Below are positions 1 to 13,100 of a stretch of 64,000 nucleotides of DNA, piece after piece. The stretch comes from Phallusia mammillata (lineage: Eukaryota; Chordata; Ascidiacea; Phlebobranchia; Ascidiidae). Where the stretch lies: positions 1 through 64,000 of the forward strand of contig QLIY01000652.1 in the NCBI GenBank assembly GCA_003260075.1. The letters are read 5' to 3'. Position numbers and translations under genes: made by a program. Under the pieces are notes generated by a model that had not been told where the DNA came from, did no database searches, and saw only the letters and a list, made by a program, of their open reading frames with translations. Position 1 is the first letter of the stretch. Each line of letters opens with the position of its first letter.

Positions 1-321
1 TGGCGTCAGTTAGTGCCACTAAATAAGTTTAAATCAAAATAGAATTGATAACGGATTGTTTCCATTGCTAAACAATAGCCTTTATTGCGTGCCAACTGCA
101 ATTGTTCGCTCACAATCGTAATGTGTTTTTTTTTGACTTGTCTGTGATGTCAGATGCTGTCTTTGGATCATTGTAATGCGCAATTTAGCAAAACTAGCTA
201 TTATCCTGCAGTCAACTTTCGGCTTTCTAAAATACAAATTCAGGCTAAAGGACCGCAACCCCTCGGTATAATTGCAAAAGGACCGTTTTGAAAAAAAAAT
301 GAAAAAGTTTGAGAACCACTG
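1..321. repeat. hAT-like non-autonomous element, cut by the window start
   Basis: The stretch ends in GAGAACCACTG, a typical hAT-type inverted end. It is a diverged copy of the complete element at 50908-51321: the two share the blocks around TTAGTGCCACTAAAT, GCTAAACAAT and AAAGGACCG in the same order. No transposase is encoded. The left end lies outside the window. Confidence 0.75.
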
Positions 322-622
322 ATTTAAATTTATTTTTGATGACATGGCAATTTGACATTAATTGTACACATTAAAAATATGCTGAAAAAGTTGAAACTAG
401 ATTTTGTAACATTGTGTGCGTAATAATTGAGTTGCGAACCTTTCGCTGGTAATGGGATTTAATATTGTTACTATTTGATTGCACCCAATTAAACAAAGAA
501 CATCCGGATATGCGCCTGTTATGACTTCATTTGCAACAATGGACAATGTATTGGTCAGCCATCCAATTAGTGTTAGGTTCTTCAGCCGCGCAGCACCAGT
601 AATGTTAAATTAAAACGGCAGA
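322..622. other. upstream region of glycosyltransferase A
   Basis: About 300 bases of AT-rich sequence precede the first ATG of the glycosyltransferase gene. A pyrimidine-rich TTCTTCAG at about 575-582 could be a 3' splice site for a leader exon or for spliced-leader addition, which tunicates use. I see no clear TATA box. Confidence 0.35.
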
Positions 623-3600
623 ATGTACAAGCGTTTCAGGGTAAAGGTCTTTTTGATTTGTTTTGTGTGGGTTGTGTATAACGCAGTTTCACTTCAAAGT
701 ACGAGATTCTCAAAAGTTGTCACAGACTTTGAAGTAAGTTCCATTAGTTAATTTCTATAGAAATATTTAAATTCAATTTCTGTAGAACAGTGGTTCCTAA
801 CCTTTTGTATTACGCACATTTAGTGTTATTTACCCTGATGAAGGCGACCTGTATAGGAGGTCGAAACGTCGGAATAAAATACAATTGCCAGAAGAGCTCT
901 AGTAACTTGATTTTATGCCTGGCAGCAATAGTTTATGTATGTTAATTGTCAATGTGTGTTATGATAGCCAAGTATTGCTAATCCAGCAGTTTTATTGCAT
1001 GTTTTTTAGACAAATCCTGTTAGCCAACGGTCAGCATCCATAGTTGAAAAAAAGCAGAATAAAAAAGAAAACTGCGTGAAACCAGCCAACGCCAAAAGTC
1101 ACATTATCTGCGAAACATTGCCTTTTCAAAAACCTGCCTGCCGAAACAACACTGAAGGTAAAACGCCATCACATATAACCAGGGTTGTCATACCGTCCTT
1201 ATTTCTAAGATTTGTCCTTACATTGAAGGAAGGGCAAATGAAACATTGATTGTCATATTTCAAAAAAATGTCTTTGTTTTTAATTTGGTCCTTATTTTGT
1301 CTTATGTTTAACAATACAAATGAACAGACTTAGTGAAATGACAGCGAAATCCATGTTAAAAGTNCTATGAAAAGTGCTTTTTACCTTACAATTTTTCACA
1401 ACTTGCAATTTGTAGGTCTCGTCCCAAATATTGTTCATTATGTTTGGATTGGGAATGGAACGCTCAAGTATTATCAGTATATCTCGATTCTTTCTGTTGC
1501 AACCAACCACGTAAGAAGCGGTTTCTATTTGTTGAGCTATTTTCCATATGGTGAAAAGCTTACGCATATCAATGGTTCTCGTATAAACCCCCCCCCCTTA
1601 TTTATTTGCATGATTGTCCTTTCAGAGGACCAGGTCCATGTCGATGGCAACCTTGCTTATATCTATGAAAAGTGCTTTTTACCTTACAATTTTTCACAAC
1701 TTGCAATTTCCCCCCCCCCTTAATTGTACACATTAAAAATATGCTGAAAAAGTTGAAACTAGATTTTTTAACATTGTGTGTGTAATAATTAAGTATTTTC
1801 TACGAACAAGAAGTTGCTGGAACGGATTGTTTCAGGCGAAAAATGTGATATGTCGTGGCGCGTATAAATGGCAAAATTTGTTCATGACCCCCCCCCCGAA
1901 GTATTTTCTACGAACAAGAAGTTGCTGGAACAGATTGTTTCTGGCGAAAAATGTGATATGTCGTGGCGCGTATAAATGCCAAAATTTGTTCATGAACTTT
2001 TGTTTCGTTTCGGATGAAAATGTATTGATTTGCATGATTGTCCTTTTTAGAGGACCAGGTCCATGTCGATGGCAACCCTGCTTATATCTATGAAAAGTGC
2101 TTTTTACCGTACAATTTTTCACAACTTGCAATTCGTAGGTCTCGTCCCAAATATTGTTCATTATGTTTGGATTGGGAATGGAACGCTCAAGTATTATCAG
2201 TATATCTCGATTCTTTCTGTTGCAACCAACCACGTAAGAAGATGTTTCTATTTGTTGAACTATTTTCCATATGTTAAAAAGCTAACGCATATCAATGGTT
2301 CTCGTATAAATGTCAAAAAAAAAACTTTGCGTTGATTCGTAACGAAAAAACCTAAATATGATTTACTCGTCTCTATTTACGTTTGTCATGTACTCCTTTG
2401 TTTTATTGCGTTCGCACCGAAAAAGTTCAAAATTGTAACGAAATAATTTTGGAGATGTTAAGGTTTTCACAGACTTGCAGTACGATATTTTAGGGTTGGG
2501 TATTTGAGCGGACAAATAAAATCTGGTCAATTGACTGGCCAAACACTTGTCAAAAAGACAACATAACGGTCAAATGCTACCAAATTATTAAATTGCAATT
2601 TTAGTTAAAAGTTAAAAGCTTTTTCATTAAAAAATTACATTTGTAAACTGGATTCTCTACGTGGAATGTAATTATTCCACAAAAATTCTTTCAGGACAAT
2701 TCAAATACAAACGACTTTTAAGCCCCCCCCCCGTCAAAAAGACAACATAACGGTCAAATGCTACCAAATTATTAAATTGCTATTTTAGTTAAAAGTTAAA
2801 AGCTTTTTCATTAAAAAATTACATTTGTACACTGGATTCTCTACGTGGAATGTAATTATTCCACAAAAATCCTTTCAGGACAATTCAAATACAAACGACT
2901 TTTAAATCAATTACCGAAAAAAGTACAGTAGGCCTAAAACTTTACACAGCTGCTTTAAATTACTTAGATTTGTTTTTGTCATTCAAAACGTGCAACATTT
3001 GGAAATAAACACCCAAGTAAATGCGTAATGGTAGTAGTAATCTGTTTTTTTGCCATGGACAAGTTTTACTCGTTTTTTTCTAGAAACTGTCCCAGAAGTT
3101 ACCCATGTGTTCTAATTGCTCTGAAGACATTAACTGCAAACGAAAAGTATAATTGGTTTTGGCATTTATTTCCGATAAACAAAGTACAACTCGTTTGGCT
3201 ATCAACGCACATATTAATACAAAACTATCTCCTAAATTTTGCTACTTGAGGGTTATTAGAATTTTTTTACCATTTCCTACAACCAAAAAAGTAAGCCCAA
3301 GAAAATTTACCATACTTGATTTTCAAAATTGAAAATATTTTGACCGGTCAAATAGATCGCTGTAAATTGACAATCTTTAATTTTTTCTTTTGTCAAAATA
3401 GAAGCCGGATAAAATGATATTTCACATCAACGATGTTGTTCCACAAGGACAATTGTGGTTTAATTTGGTTGCTCAAATTCCTTGTCTGGAAGTTTCGTAT
3501 CTTCAAGCTCCAACACAAATTTATGGGAATCGAATTTCTGACACTTTGACCCAAACGGACGTTGCAAGGTATTTCGCTAATTCAACGTAGCCGCTGTAGA

Positions 3601-6229
3601 CCATGCACTTACAATATAGCAAACGTGTTTGTTGTGTCAAACGTTTGCTATTGTTATCAAAATTTCAATCACAATGATTTAGAAGAACATTACTTTTCAA
3701 ACACCAAATAGGTTATTCGTGTGTTAAAATCTACCTTTCATTTTGTCATTTTCATCATTGGTTTACCTTCATATAATTAACATTAAAATAATTGTAAAGA
3801 TTTGTTCTTCAATAAATAAACATTACCTTTTAATCAAGGTTTCAAATTCTTCTCAAATACGGGGGAATCTATCTCGATTCAGATGTTATCGTTCTCAAGT
3901 CATTGGATCCTCTCCGTCAATATCCTTTCACAATGGGATTCAACGGCGTGAGAAGCTTCAGTATGTGCATGTTTAGTTTATCTTCAAGCCGAATACCAGT
4001 TGGTAACGACAGTTTTGTCTTGGTCGAAAATATCTTTGTTCACCAATGTTGTAGGCAACATGTATGGCTAATTGATTTTTCGTTGTTGTAGTGCAGCGTT
4101 TCTCAACAGCAGCCCATGACACCACAGTTGCACCAATCTATGTGATTTTTTGGCATTCTCGTGTTAAATAAGACTTGTCTCTATAAGTTTGACAAGTTTA
4201 CTATCTTTACTTTTGATTAGCAGAGAGCCGCGCGCTCCGAGGTTTACTCCAAGAGGGTACAAACTGCGTTTCTGGTGCATTTTAGTCGTCTATGCCTGAA
4301 TTAAAAAAATAACGATTTTAATTAGTTTCTCTTTTTTGTTTTAGGTGCTGGGGCAATTCTGTCCACGCCGAATGCGAAGTTCCTTGCCGAGATTTTAAAC
4401 GGATACAAAAATCTTACTAAAGTCAGTAAGCTAAATATACATTTGTTTGAAAAAATAAACCTTACAAAGTTTTTTTTTTGATGGAATCATAGATCAGAAA
4501 CGGTGCGGCCTTTTTCAGCTGTCATAGACCTCCCCCCCCCCTGCCGAGATTTTAAACGGATACAAAAATCTTACTAAAGTCAGTAAGCTGAATATACATT
4601 TTTTTTAAATAAACCTTACACATTTTTTATGGAATCATAGATTAGAAACGGTGCGGCCTTTTTCAGCTGTCATAGACCCAGAAGTTTAGCGTTGAGACGC
4701 AAAGATCTTCCCATTCACATTGAGGAAACTTCGATGCAACGACCGAACATGTGGGCTGATGGAAAATCGGTTGACCTTTCCAATTTTGACATAAGTAACA
4801 ATTATATGCTTCACATTCACCCAAGAAGTAACGTGGAGCTTCTGTCCAAGGTAAAAAAAAGCTTGTACTTTACCATGAAGTAAAAACATACACAAAAGTT
4901 AAGCTGTAGACAGTGCACACTGTTTCGAGACATTAACTGTACAAACCAGTGGTTCTCAACCTTTCGTGGACCGTCCTTGTGGTCGCCCCCCCCCCCAATT
5001 ATATGCTTCACATTCACCCAAGAAGTAACGTGGGACTTTTGACCAAGGTAAACAAAAGTTTACACATTAGCATGAAGTAAAAACATACACAACAGTTATG
5101 CTGTAGATCAGCGGTTCTCAACCTTTTTGCCTTTGCGGGCCCTTTTCGATGCAGTTATTAAGCTATTTGTCGACCCCTGAAAGTTTAGGCATTTTTATAC
5201 TTCTTTTATTAACAAGCAACCAATACATGGTGCATAAAATACCAACAACGTTCGGCCCAGGACCAAAATTGTAATCCCTTTGTTTTAATCCCATTTTAAT
5301 TAAATCTTATTGCATTGTGATGTGACGTTGTTTGCCACTGACAACTTATGTCTGTTGCGTCACAATGGGATTAAACTGTCAAAATAACCCACTTGGTTAG
5401 TCGCCTAAGAAGAACGTTTTCTAACAAGTTTGATGCCGAAGCGTTTTTTTTCAAAATGGCAATTTATCAATTTTGTCAATCAAGCTTTGAGCGAAATAAG
5501 ACTGTTTCGCGGTTTACCCTGATGAAGGCGACCTGTTTAGGACGTCGGTAAAAAAAAATCCCGGAAGAGCGGTATAATGTTGCTATTTGCCTGGCAGCAA
5601 CTTCTTATACATTAACTATATAAGCTAGTGCAGCTACATTACACCAACATGTACACTCAATATGTAGTCACAAGCTACACAAGCGAGACCTATTTTGGTT
5701 GCAGAAACAAAACAATTAGTGGTTTTCACCTCAATTTCATTTCAAAGCGTGACCGGTGCTTCATTACCTTTTTAAAGTCCGAACGCTTAAGTTTAAAAGT
5801 TTTTGTAACTGCTTACCATCAGAATACGTAAACTTACATTTTTTTTTGATAAAATTCGATAACCAGGCCTATATTGAATGTGTTATACGCAAGAATTTTT
5901 ACATTCAACTGCATATGCATATGAACGTCACACCAACAATCTGTAGCATTATTAATGGTAGAAGTTAACGTCCGTCATTTAGTTGTTCACGTAAATGCAA
6001 TGGTTCCCCTTGAAGTAGACGCATGCACATCAATTTTGCCTCTTCTGTTTAGTGGAGGGCGAACCAAATCCGGATCCACGATTCCACGTACGGCGCGGCC
6101 GCAAGAGCAGCTCTGTTTGGAACTCAAGATCTCGTGTTTCTTCGCGAGGAAGCTTTTCGCGCAAAGGACAGGAATACGCCAACACCAATGAAACTTTATT
6201 TACACAACGAAACTCGTCCTAAGAAATAA
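623..6229 (+). CDS. type II membrane glycosyltransferase, GT32/DXD class, copy A
   Basis: Eight coding exons (623-733, 1010-1157, 1416-1510, 3402-3568, 3839-3960, 4345-4421, 4641-4850, 6053-6229) have GT/AG borders and phases that chain into an unbroken 368-residue protein. Residues 1-24 are a short basic start followed by a hydrophobic segment (FLICFVWVVY), which suggests a Golgi signal anchor with a lumenal catalytic part. The fold signature is VPNIVHYVWIGNG near residue 88, then DVARFQILLKYGGIYLDSDV. The DSD at 187-189 is the metal and nucleotide-sugar binding DXD of the Gly_transf_sug group, which also contains A4GALT-like enzymes. Donor sugar and acceptor cannot be read from sequence. 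A paralogue with identical exon lengths for exons 2-7 lies inverted at 36288-41521. A second version of exon 3 (2139-2233) and partial second versions of exons 6 and 7 are treated as assembly duplicates. The start is the first in-frame ATG before the anchor. Confidence 0.85.
788..940 (+). repeat. hAT end fragment followed by hairpin repeat
   Basis: CAGTGGTTCCTAACC at 788 is a lone hAT-type left end. From about 835 follows CTGATGA, a stem (GACC / GGTC), GAAACGTCGG, then a shared tail containing TGCCTGGCAGCAATAG. Related copies lie near 5515, 19190 and 43195. The block is in the first intron of glycosyltransferase A. Confidence 0.7.
1589..2336. repeat. poly-C-joined duplicate segments around glycosyltransferase exon 3
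   Basis: Runs of C at about 1589-1597, 1710-1719 and 1887-1896 join pieces that repeat one another. The segment containing exon 3 (1416-1510) recurs with small differences as 2139-2233, and TACGAACAAGAAGTTGCTGG occurs twice. A single N at 1364 marks another join. The differences are of allelic size, so this looks like unmerged haplotype sequence rather than a duplicated exon. Confidence 0.75.
2550..2910. repeat. poly-C-joined duplicate in intron 3
   Basis: A block beginning GTCAAAAAGACAACATAACG is repeated almost exactly on both sides of a ten-base C run at about 2723-2732. It is intronic and contains no exon. Confidence 0.75.
4381..5060. repeat. poly-C-joined duplicates of glycosyltransferase exons 6 and 7
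   Basis: The end of exon 6 recurs after the C run at about 4532-4541, and the end of exon 7 (TTATATGCTTCACATTCACC) recurs after the C run at about 4988-4997. The extra pieces are truncated and cannot be added to the reading frame. Confidence 0.75.
4951..5620. repeat. hAT end fragments and a degenerate hairpin repeat
   Basis: CAGTGGTTCTCAACC near 4951 and CAGCGGTTCTCAACC near 5108 are hAT-type ends without visible partners. A damaged copy of the CTGATGA...GTCGG hairpin repeat with its CTGGCAGCAA tail lies at about 5515-5610. All are in the last intron of glycosyltransferase A. Confidence 0.55.
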
Positions 6230-7113
6230 GCTGGGCTACCAATTTTATTATCGAAGCTTCTTTCTGGGGTTGTTTGACACTCACCTGCACTGCGCCTGAC
6301 TGCAGTGCGATTTTTAGGGCAATTTTAGTTATGTGCTATTTTCTCTTTTTATCCGCAAAACTATAATCGTGTGTCGAAAAAGAAATATATTTTTTAGCGG
6401 CATCTCTCACTACGATTATTATCGTGTACTTGCATACATCCAGCGAACCGGACAGATTGCCTTCTTTCTTTAACTCAGTTTTTGACTTTTCGGCTAATCA
6501 ATAATCATGCGCCTTGTTCGAATAAGTAAAACTGAAACCAACTGATTTTTTTGTTTTGAAAAGATAAACAAAGAATTTTTGACATTGCTTATTTTGAAGT
6601 TTGTTTGCTGTAATTGCTGTTTCAGAAAATAATAAATTATATTCAGAAAATAAATGCATGACTGACTTAATAAAGTCACACGTGCGACATCAAGTGGCAC
6701 AAGCGCGAAATATGAATTTCTGTTTTCATTTTTCAGTTGAGATTGATTTGAGACTTTGAGTTTATTTTGTCAGCAGCATGGAATAATCTCCACGCATGAA
6801 TTGTGCAAGAATGAAATAGATAAAACTTTTTTGAGTCTGAAAATGTAAAAAGTGCATGTTCCATGGATTAAGGTTGAACGTGTTTTGTTTTCAACGTTGT
6901 TCCATTCATTTATACAAGTGGAAAGAAGTATAGTTTGTTTGGTCATCAAGTTAAATAGATTACCTTGAAATATTTGACTTTTATAAAACTATAGTTTCTT
7001 TGTCTTTGTCCACTACTTTAAACAGGAGTTGGAAGTAGTGCCAGATTGTCTGGTACACAACTGTTTTTGTGTGTCGTGTCACTGTTTTGCACAGGCTTAC
7101 GGATTTCAAGGCA
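6230..7113. other. intergenic space between glycosyltransferase A and DEPDC1
   Basis: The space is AT-rich, and AATAAA-type polyadenylation signals for the upstream gene occur near 6628-6650. A pyrimidine-rich acceptor ending CACAG at 7094 lies about 19 bases before the DEPDC1 start. It could receive a 5' leader exon or a trans-spliced leader. I see no other gene. Confidence 0.45.
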
Positions 7114-10100
7114 ATGATTTCATCTGGCAATATTCCGCACGGACCTTATCGGGCAACAAAACTGGTAAGAAACATTTGTTTAAGAAAAAATGAATAAACA
7201 GTATTTAATACCACTGCTACCAAAGTACAAAACATTGAAAACAACAGAATGTGATTTTTTGCAATACTAGAACATATATTAGTATTGTTTCTAAGGTTTA
7301 TGTTAGACATGGGTAATTCTAGTATAATGTTGGAGATTTTTTTAACTTGGGTTTGTTGCTAAACCTGCTTTTTTTCCAAAGTGGAACGAGGTGGTTCGAT
7401 TGTTCCAAGCTGGAATTCCAACAAAGAAACATCGCCAACTGTTGAAGTCGTACGAAGATTGTTTCTCTGCAACTGAAGCTATCGATTGGCTGCATGCTTT
7501 GTTAAAAGCAAACAGAAACTTTGGAACACAGGTCACGGTCATGTCATTTCCTTTGAGAAATATAGCCTATTTGGATAGTGTTATACCAGCTTACATTCAC
7601 TCTTTTTGCCCAAAAGATATGATAGATACATTTTGCAAATGTCAGTAAAAATAATCAGTAGTATCTATTGTCAATGTGCAAGAATTTTTCTTCAATTGTT
7701 TTTGCTGGCAAGTTGTTTCAGTGATTTGCATATACATCCTCTGTGTGGCATAAACCCATTTTTTTTCAATATGGGTTTGTACATGCTGTTTCAATTTTCA
7801 CAACTTTGTGTTAGGCTGTGGCTTATCCTCAAAAATATGTAAAATCTGAACAAAATTTATTGCAGAAAAACTTCACTGGTCCTAAGTTGTAGGTTTTGTA
7901 TAGGCAACATATAGTAAAAAGGGTTATGCAATAACACATCTATTTATGCAACAGCCTTTAATCTTTTACAGGTAACAAGACAACAAACCATTCAATTGCT
8001 TCAGAAATTTTTGAAGAATCATGTATTTGAAGATGTCCATGGAATGTGGGGAACTGAGGATTTCTCGGACAACAATCAACTTTACAGGTTTAAAATGACA
8101 AAAAAAGACATTACAACCTATACTGTCAATAATGAACATAAAACAATATTTTTTATTCACAAATCTTTCGCTAAATGCTCATGCCAGAATATTCCTCTTT
8201 GGACTTATTTTTGGCATAGTGTTTCAATTTGCAAATGCCAAAAATAAGAGGGTTAAGAGGTTTTATATGTGGTTCTTGACCACCTAAACTCCTAATGTAT
8301 ATGTTGATTTAAAATTTGATGCAATATCCGAAATTGACAACTAGTTTAACACTAAACATATTTAAAAACTAGATTTTTGTTGTGCAATGTTACACCAAAT
8401 TTAAACATGCTTTGAAGGTAACCTTCAGTAAAATATACAATTAATGGTAAAGTTTTGTTATTTGGGGTAAGCTTTAAAACAAGTGTGTGGGTATGTTGGA
8501 TTGCTATAACAACTCTATGGTTAGAAAGATACTAAAAACTCAACATATATATGCTTTAGAAACAACCGAATGTAACATTTTCAAACTTGTTGAATTTGAG
8601 GTTTTGAAAATCACAATGCTCTTCCTAAAATTTATACATATGTTTATTGAAGATTTCCAATTGCTGAAAGTCCTTCGAAATCGATTCGACAGCCACTTGC
8701 GTTGCTTCCAACAAACACAAGAAGAGAAGATGAAAAAAAGTCGAACGTTAAAAATTCATCGCAGCTTTTCAAATCTACTCCGCCCCCCCCCCCACTTGCG
8801 TTGCTTCCAACAAACACAAGAAGAGAAGATGAAAAAAAGTTTAACGTTAAAAATTCATCTCAGCTTTTCAAATCAACTCCAAATCTTTCAAAGGTTGGAA
8901 ATGTTAGGATTTTTGTACATAACACAGCTCCTGCTGATTTTATGTAATGGAGTTTATCTTTACTTTAATTGCACCTAAAACCCAAACTGTGGTCCATCAG
9001 TTAACAAAGTTCTAACATTTTACATAAAACAACTTTACAATATGTGTTTGGTATTGAAACCAGAATTGTACGTTAATTATATGTGCACAAAATCATAAAA
9101 TAACTGAACTGCATAAACAGTAATTATGGTGAGCTAAATTCCAGGCTGGGTTGCATGCTCTTTTTTATTAATTTCAATATAATTTTCTCTGTTTACATGT
9201 AATTTTATTCCCCCCAGTCCTATTACAAGCTTGGTAGATATTTTCCGACATAATAATACCAATTGCTGAAACCATAATAGTTGTATTTCTTCAACCATTT
9301 TAAGTTAACTTCTAGGAAACAGGCAAGCTAATATTATTATTCCTCTGGATTGCATTTAAAATTTACTTTACAAACCTAGACAGTACCTGCCATAAAGTCT
9401 TTGTTTTAGGAAAGGTCACATAATTGCGTACTAATTGTTGTTTCTTTGTTCAGATTTCACCTCCTTTTGTATGTGGCCAAAACAATGGAATTATGCAAGA
9501 CAAAACAAACAGTCTCCAGCAATTGGGATCAAAGGAGCAACAACAACCAGAGTTAACGCAACAGGACATGGCTGGGGTGTGGAAATCCTCTCTCCTTGTG
9601 TGGTGAGTTGTTTGATTGTTGTAAATATCTTCTGGTCTGTCTATATTGTATTTTAACATGGTGTGTGTAATTTACCACTTTAGAAAAGTTAACACTATAG
9701 TCAAATTGGGTAAAAAAATTGTGTTGCTGATTTTTTTTGTTTTTGGCAACAGAAGGTCAGTATTTATTTGCAATAAAGCTGATGGGATTACTTTCATAAT
9801 CATCAGAAGCATTTTAGAGTTTATTACAAATTTATACAGTTGTTTGACAAAATCGCTTGTTATGTTTAACCTAAAATGGTACAAACAAAAACAATTTTGG
9901 GTAAAAACACAAGTGGACATTGGGGCAGCTACTTATTTATTTGAAATTGCTCTTATTAGGACAAACACTTTTATCAATGCCTGTTGTATATTTTTCATTT
10001 CTAACTTGGTATTCTTGTATGTTGGGTGTTTTTTTTTTGTTTTTTTTTACTCCATGTATGCTAACTGCATTTACTGCACAGTCTCAAAAAAGTGCTTCAT

Positions 10101-13100
10101 CTGGAAAACACAACCGAAATTTTTCCTGGAAAGGAACTGAACGCAGATTGGATCCAACACAATGCTACTCAAATGGCGCCATCTGGTGTTGTACATGTAA
10201 AGCCTGAAGAGGAATTACCGTGTTGGTTACTGAGTGCTATGAAATGCTTAGCTGGGTGGCCTAACTCTACTGACTCCGGGTTACCAAATTATCAAGGTAC
10301 TACTAGTGTTTTTGATACAATTGATATTATTTCTATACTAAATTTTAAAGCAAAGGGTTATGTTTAACTTTCAGAATCATTTTTACTAGATTTAGTTTTT
10401 GATTTTACCACTTGGGTTATAAAAAAAAATACAGTATTGTTTTGTTCTGAACATAAAATTATTGTTGTTGTTTTTCAAAAATGTATTAAAAAATTTTACA
10501 TTTTTAAGAGCCCAGTAAACTAAAAGCAAATTTATTGTTGATTGAAATCTTTGTGTTTTCACAAGTAAAAAACTCTTTCATACAAGGTTTTGAGAAGGAT
10601 GTCTTCAAAGCCATTTGGGAATATTTTCGTGCTATGCCTGATGCTCTCACTACTCATGGCTACTTTGAAATTTTCACAACTCTTCTGGTTCGTGGTGAAC
10701 TTCTCGATGAAATGTGCCGCGGTCATAACCACACTGTGGCTATTGAAGGTAGGAAGCATCGTGTATCGATTTATTACAATCCAGGTCAGATTTGTAAGCG
10801 AAAATTGAGCTCAAACCCGAATCGTTTTTGAGAGCCCTGATCTTTTAGGATAAGTATTTTTTCTGTAATAGGCAAACAGTTTAAATTTTTGGGGCCACTG
10901 GCCCTGGCTGAGAACCAATGGTGTACACAACGGACAGTAAAAGAAAAACATGACATTTTAGGGCTGTTGGGCATTAGGTTACAACCAGCAGCTAGCTACT
11001 CATCTTGGTAATTTTTATTTAAGAAGGCCTAAATCAATCCCGTTTGTTAAAAAACAAAGCTCAAACCCAACCCTTAAAGCTTAGCTTGACTTACAACTCG
11101 GATCCAGATAGTCTAAAGAAACATTTTGTATGCTTACTGTATCCCAGCTGTAGCTATGTTGTAGGTAATATGGTTATTTGCACATGTAAGTTATTCACAA
11201 AAAAGCGTGGACTTGTATTTAAATAAAGTTGCGTTTAACCACAGCAATATTTGCCATAATTTCGTTTTTCGTTCAACAAGGTGCAATATTCAACATCACC
11301 TTTTTGACCTTAGATAAATCAACCTTTTTTACACATTTATGTTTTGTTCATAAAACAATCCAAAATGACTACCTAGGTTTTTGAAACCCATGATTAGTAT
11401 AAGGTTAAAGCCTACAGCCCTACACCATAGATTTGTGTAAATAAATTTAATCAAAAATATTTTATAGATTCCCAACCACATCTACAGTCAGAAGCAGAAC
11501 TGGATAAAATCCACAAGAAACTTGTTCAAGCTCAGATGCGACATAAAAACTTGGAAGTAAGAAGGCAGAAAAGTGGAAGACGGGGAAAAAAGCTATTTAA
11601 TGCTGATGGTATGTTATATTTCACCAAATAAAGATAACTTAATAGGCTATGTATAGTCTGACTGTGAGACATGGTATATATAGATGTATGTATATATCCA
11701 GCATCGCCATATTGTCTTTGTTTCTAAGATTTGTCCCTATTTTGATGTGATCTTCCTTATTTCTAGAAAAGTCTCTCTTTTGTCTTTAGTTTTAGCTATG
11801 TTTTGTATGTAAATTCAACCAAGATGACTGCACTATGATTTCTAACCGAATGTAAACACACATATAGATTTACAACACAAGAAAAGATCACTGCTATCAC
11901 TATTTTTAGTATAGTAGCTTGGTAGATTCGGTTGTAACAATATGTGAAAATTTAGCATTTGATACAGATAGACTTCAAAGAAAAAATTTAAAATTAAACA
12001 CTACAATGCAAATATAATCGTTTGTTTTATTTTGGTAAGAAATTCATGACACATTTCTCAGTTAAAAAGTTCAGAAACATAAACATGTTCCTACATTTCC
12101 TACTAATTTGAAGTTTTTTTAAACATTTTCTTACATCTCCTGCATTTTAGTGTTATAAAAGTTGTGAATGGTGTATTTTTCCTGCATCCTAAATCTGACG
12201 CATCATTTGGTGTTGTGTTACAGAAAACAATGTTGGGATGAAATTGTGTCCGAGACATGCTGGATTGGAAGCAAACAACAATCATACCCACATGTTACAG
12301 AGGTAAATAGAATATGATAAGTATGCATTTTTGTTAAATTAGGCATAAAACCTAAAGTCCGTGGTTTTTTTTTCAGACTTGTGTCATAGGTTCAAATCCC
12401 ACCACAGGCTAGATTTTTCGCATAATTATGCCTACTTGAGAGACCATATTGATTCAATATTACACCTTTAAAAGGCCTGACATACAATAACTTATTTATG
12501 TACCTATCGTGACATGCTTTGACATTGAACAGGGGTTGTCTAAGATTTATAAAAACACTATGCACTTGACAAATAAAAGTAGTGTTAATTAACTCTCAAT
12601 GATGTTACCCAAAGTAACAAGACTTGTTGAATGTCCAGGAACTAATGAACTGTTATTGTTGCACAGAAATCTTAGTTTAAATGATAATTCCATGAGAAAA
12701 CGGATGAGTGGAATGATGGAAGATCACTTTCAATCCACTCCAGCTCTCGATGTCCTTGATGAAGAGACATCATTCCATTATTCACAGGAAAATAATCCTA
12801 TCATCAGGTTTGTCACTTGCTTTATTGTGACTAATGGGGTTTGCATAGGGATTTTAGAATAGTTATCAAGAACAGTAAAACTAATCTAGAATAGTTACAT
12901 CAAATAAAGATTACTATATCCCATTTTTGTTTTCTTCATGCAGATGGGTCTGGTTATTCGCATACCAGTTAATTGGATATTTTTTAGCACATTACCTGTC
13001 AAAGAATTGTCCAGTTTATCACATAAACTGAGCAATTTGCTAAACTTTTAGAAGCAATTAATCAGATTTTTTTCTGTATTGCATTGAAGACTGATGATAT

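Noticed and set aside
2139..2233. Second, alternatively spliced exon 3 of glycosyltransferase A
   Set aside because: It encodes the same peptide with near-identical flanks and is separated from the first copy by poly-C junctions; an unmerged allele is simpler.
5955..6191. Open frame reading RTKSGSTIPRTARPQEQ over the last exon of glycosyltransferase A
   Set aside because: It is the wrong frame of exon 8. The frame reached by splicing gives DSTYGAARAALFGT, which is shared with copy B and ends in a proper stop.
9646..10140. 164-codon open frame overlapping DEPDC1 exon 6
   Set aside because: It runs through intron 5 in another frame and owes its length to AT-rich sequence with few stops by chance.
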